DNA from: an uncultured Ruminococcus sp. | GTDB lineage: Bacteria; Bacillota; Clostridia; Oscillospirales; Ruminococcaceae | NCBI GenBank assembly: GCA_945867875.1 | Contig: CAMBJF010000123.1 | Location: 1-7,150, forward strand | Direction of reading: 5' to 3' | Length of the DNA stretch: 7,150 nucleotides | Shown here: positions 5,620 to 7,150 of the stretch, piece after piece | Layout: every line of letters begins with the position of its first letter | Numbering within the stretch: the stretch's first letter is position 1 | Made by a program: the position numbers and the translations under genes | The notes under the pieces: model-generated | The model's database searches: none | Seen by the model: the letters and a program-made list of their open reading frames with translations, nothing else | What the model was told of the DNA's origin: nothing

Positions 5620-7150
5620 TCAGCCCTCAGACTTAGCCGCCTCAAAAAGCTGCTGTACCTCCTGAGAGGGTTCCTTGTCAATGAGGGAAACAATGACAGT
5701 GAGGAGCACGGAAACGATAACGCCGGGGATAATCGAGTAAAGTCCCATTGTCACGGCGTCGGGAAGAATATATTCCCAGATGAGAACGGTAGCCGCACCG
5801 CCGATGATTCCTGCCGCAGTGCCCTTAAGGGTAAGTCTCTTCCAGTAAAGGGAGAATACTATGGCAGGACCGAATGCCGCACCGAAGCCTGCCCAGGCAT
5901 TTGAAACGATGCCCATAATGGAATCGTTGGGGTTGAGGGCGAGTATGCAGGCAATTACGGAAACCAGCATAACAGCAATTCGGCTTATCCACATAAGCTT
6001 CTTTTCGGAAGCTTCCTTTTTAACAACAACGGTGTAGAAATCATTGACCACAGCCGAAGCGGTAACAAGGAGCTGGCTGTCGGCGGTACTCATAATGGAA
6101 GCAAGCACAGCAGAAAGGAAGATGCCGCCGAGGAAGGAGGGGAAGAGCATTTTAACGGTCTTGATGAAGATAAGCTCCTGCTCGGAGGAGGAAAGAGCCA
6201 CGTTCTGAGAATCAAGGTAAACTCTTCCGAGAATGCCGATAAGAACAGCGGCAGTAAGGGAGATAACTACCCATATAATTGCGATAGCAGCGGACTTCCT
6301 GACTTCCTTTGTGTCCTTTATCGCCATAAATCTTACAAGGATATGGGGCATACCGAAGTAGCCGAATGCCCAGGCGAGGTTGCTTATGATGTCGATGCCG
6401 CTCATATTTGATGTAAGGGACATATATCCGCTTGCATCAGCGCCCTCCGCAACTATCTTCTGAGTGGAGTTCAAAAGGTCGGCGGAGAAGTCGGGTGTAT
6501 GTGAGATAAGTGCAATGGGAAGCGCAACAATGGTCACAAACATCAGTATTCCCTGCACGAAATCCGTCCAGGCAACAGCGTTGAAGCCGCCCATAAAGGT
6601 GTATGTAATGATGATGAGGGCGGAGATGATGACAGCCGCCTTGGTGTATGTCTCATTGGTGGGGTCGATGTTGAATACCACCTGAAAGAGCTTGCCGCCC
6701 GAAACGAATGCAGAGGTGGTGTAAACAAGGAAGAAAATGAAAATTACTATGGCACAGACAACTCTGATAAGAGGGCTGTCAGCCTTGAAGCGATTCTGAA
6801 GATACTGGGGAATGGTGATGGAATCGCCGCAGACCTCGGTAAATCTTCTGAGGGGCTTTGCAACAAGTATCCAGTTGAGGATAGTACCGATGCCAAGACC
6901 AATGGCTATCCAGTAGTTGCCCATACCCGTAGCATAAGCCGCTCCGGGGAGGCCCATAAGGAGCCAGCCGCTCATATCCGAAGCCTGAGCGGACATCGCC
7001 GTTACCCAGCCTCCAAGGTTTCTTCCCGCAAGGAAATAGTCGCTCATTTTCTTAGACTTGTTTGAAAAATAAAAGCCTATTGCCAGCATTCCCGCAAGAT
7101 ACAGCAGGAACGCAATGAGGACAGGAACATCAACATTTGCAAAAAATCCC
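5620..7150 (-). CDS. putP: Sodium/proline-type symporter (SSS family), 5' end beyond the window
   Basis: This inner-membrane Na+-coupled transporter probably imports proline. The reading frame stays open from the stop at 5620 to the right edge, giving 509 visible residues. The ATG at 7089 is internal: the 20 codons before it read as the end of a first membrane helix (VDVPVLIAFLLYLAGMLAIG), as in PutP. The true start is therefore outside the window. Family signatures are SDYFLAGRNLGGW, then SAQASDMSGWLLMGLPGA holding the Na+-site Asp (codon 6976-6978), YTFMGGFNAVAWTDFVQG, GYFGMPHILVRFMA and SIMSTADSQLLV, where the Ser-Thr pair matches Ser340-Thr341 of E. coli PutP. The last two differ a little from the usual PutP wording (GYFGQPH), so a related solute is possible. 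PutP proteins are about 500 residues, so only a few residues are missing. No catabolic proline gene is visible nearby. Confidence 0.9.
   Translation of the reverse strand, partial: GFFANVDVPVLIAFLLYLAGMLAIGFYFSNKSKKMSDYFLAGRNLGGWVTAMSAQASDMSGWLLMGLPGAAYATGMGNYWIAIGLGIGTILNWILVAKPLRRFTEVCGDSITIPQYLQNRFKADSPLIRVVCAIVIFIFFLVYTTSAFVSGGKLFQVVFNIDPTNETYTKAAVIISALIIITYTFMGGFNAVAWTDFVQGILMFVTIVALPIALISHTPDFSADLLNSTQKIVAEGADASGYMSLTSNMSGIDIISNLAWAFGYFGMPHILVRFMAIKDTKEVRKSAAIAIIWVVISLTAAVLIGILGRVYLDSQNVALSSSEQELIFIKTVKMLFPSFLGGIFLSAVLASIMSTADSQLLVTASAVVNDFYTVVVKKEASEKKLMWISRIAVMLVSVIACILALNPNDSIMGIVSNAWAGFGAAFGPAIVFSLYWKRLTLKGTAAGIIGGAATVLIWEYILPDAVTMGLYSIIPGVIVSVLLTVIVSLIDKEPSQEVQQLFEAAKSEG

Noticed and set aside
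1..7150. CRISPR arrays, transposons, tRNA or rRNA genes, phage or defence genes.
   Set aside because: I found no regularly spaced repeats, no transposase or integrase frames, and no structural RNA patterns; all six long frames are ordinary housekeeping or transport genes.

Overview
This window looks like ordinary chromosomal DNA of a low-to-mid GC Gram-positive anaerobe. I infer Bacillota, class Clostridia, most likely a Ruminococcus-like member of the Oscillospiraceae. The inference rests on a phosphofructokinase with pyrophosphate-type signatures, a compact nifS-nifU type iron-sulfur pair, strong AAAGGAG-type ribosome binding sites, and AT-rich intergenic regions with TATAAT boxes. The genus is not proven by anything visible.

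Layout from left to right: (1) a 6-phosphofructokinase gene on the minus strand (29-1258), preceded by a TATAAT box and a pair of near-identical 20-bp dyads in opposite orientation; (2) a strong intrinsic terminator (1441-1488) that closes the next unit; (3) a two-gene minus-strand operon, nifS/iscS (cysteine desulfurase, 1954-3180) then nifU/iscU (Fe-S scaffold, 1512-1937), with the scaffold's ribosome binding site overlapping the desulfurase stop codon; (4) a 272-bp divergent intergenic region with a well-formed minus-strand promoter, two small dyads and a plus-strand TATAAT box; (5) a 14-helix MOP-superfamily flippase resembling SpoVB on the plus strand (3453-5006); (6) a convergent Nudix hydrolase gene (5021-5536) only 14 bp away; (7) a hairpin terminator (5564-5599); (8) a sodium/proline-type symporter gene whose 5' end runs off the right edge (5620-7150).

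The genes do not form one pathway. NifS and NifU work together: the desulfurase passes cysteine sulfur to the scaffold for Fe-S cluster building. The phosphofructokinase is central glycolysis. The flippase, Nudix enzyme and symporter are separate transcription units. I see no CRISPR array, transposase, phage gene, tRNA, rRNA or defence system. The least explained signals are the intergenic dyads, above all the pair upstream of the phosphofructokinase gene.
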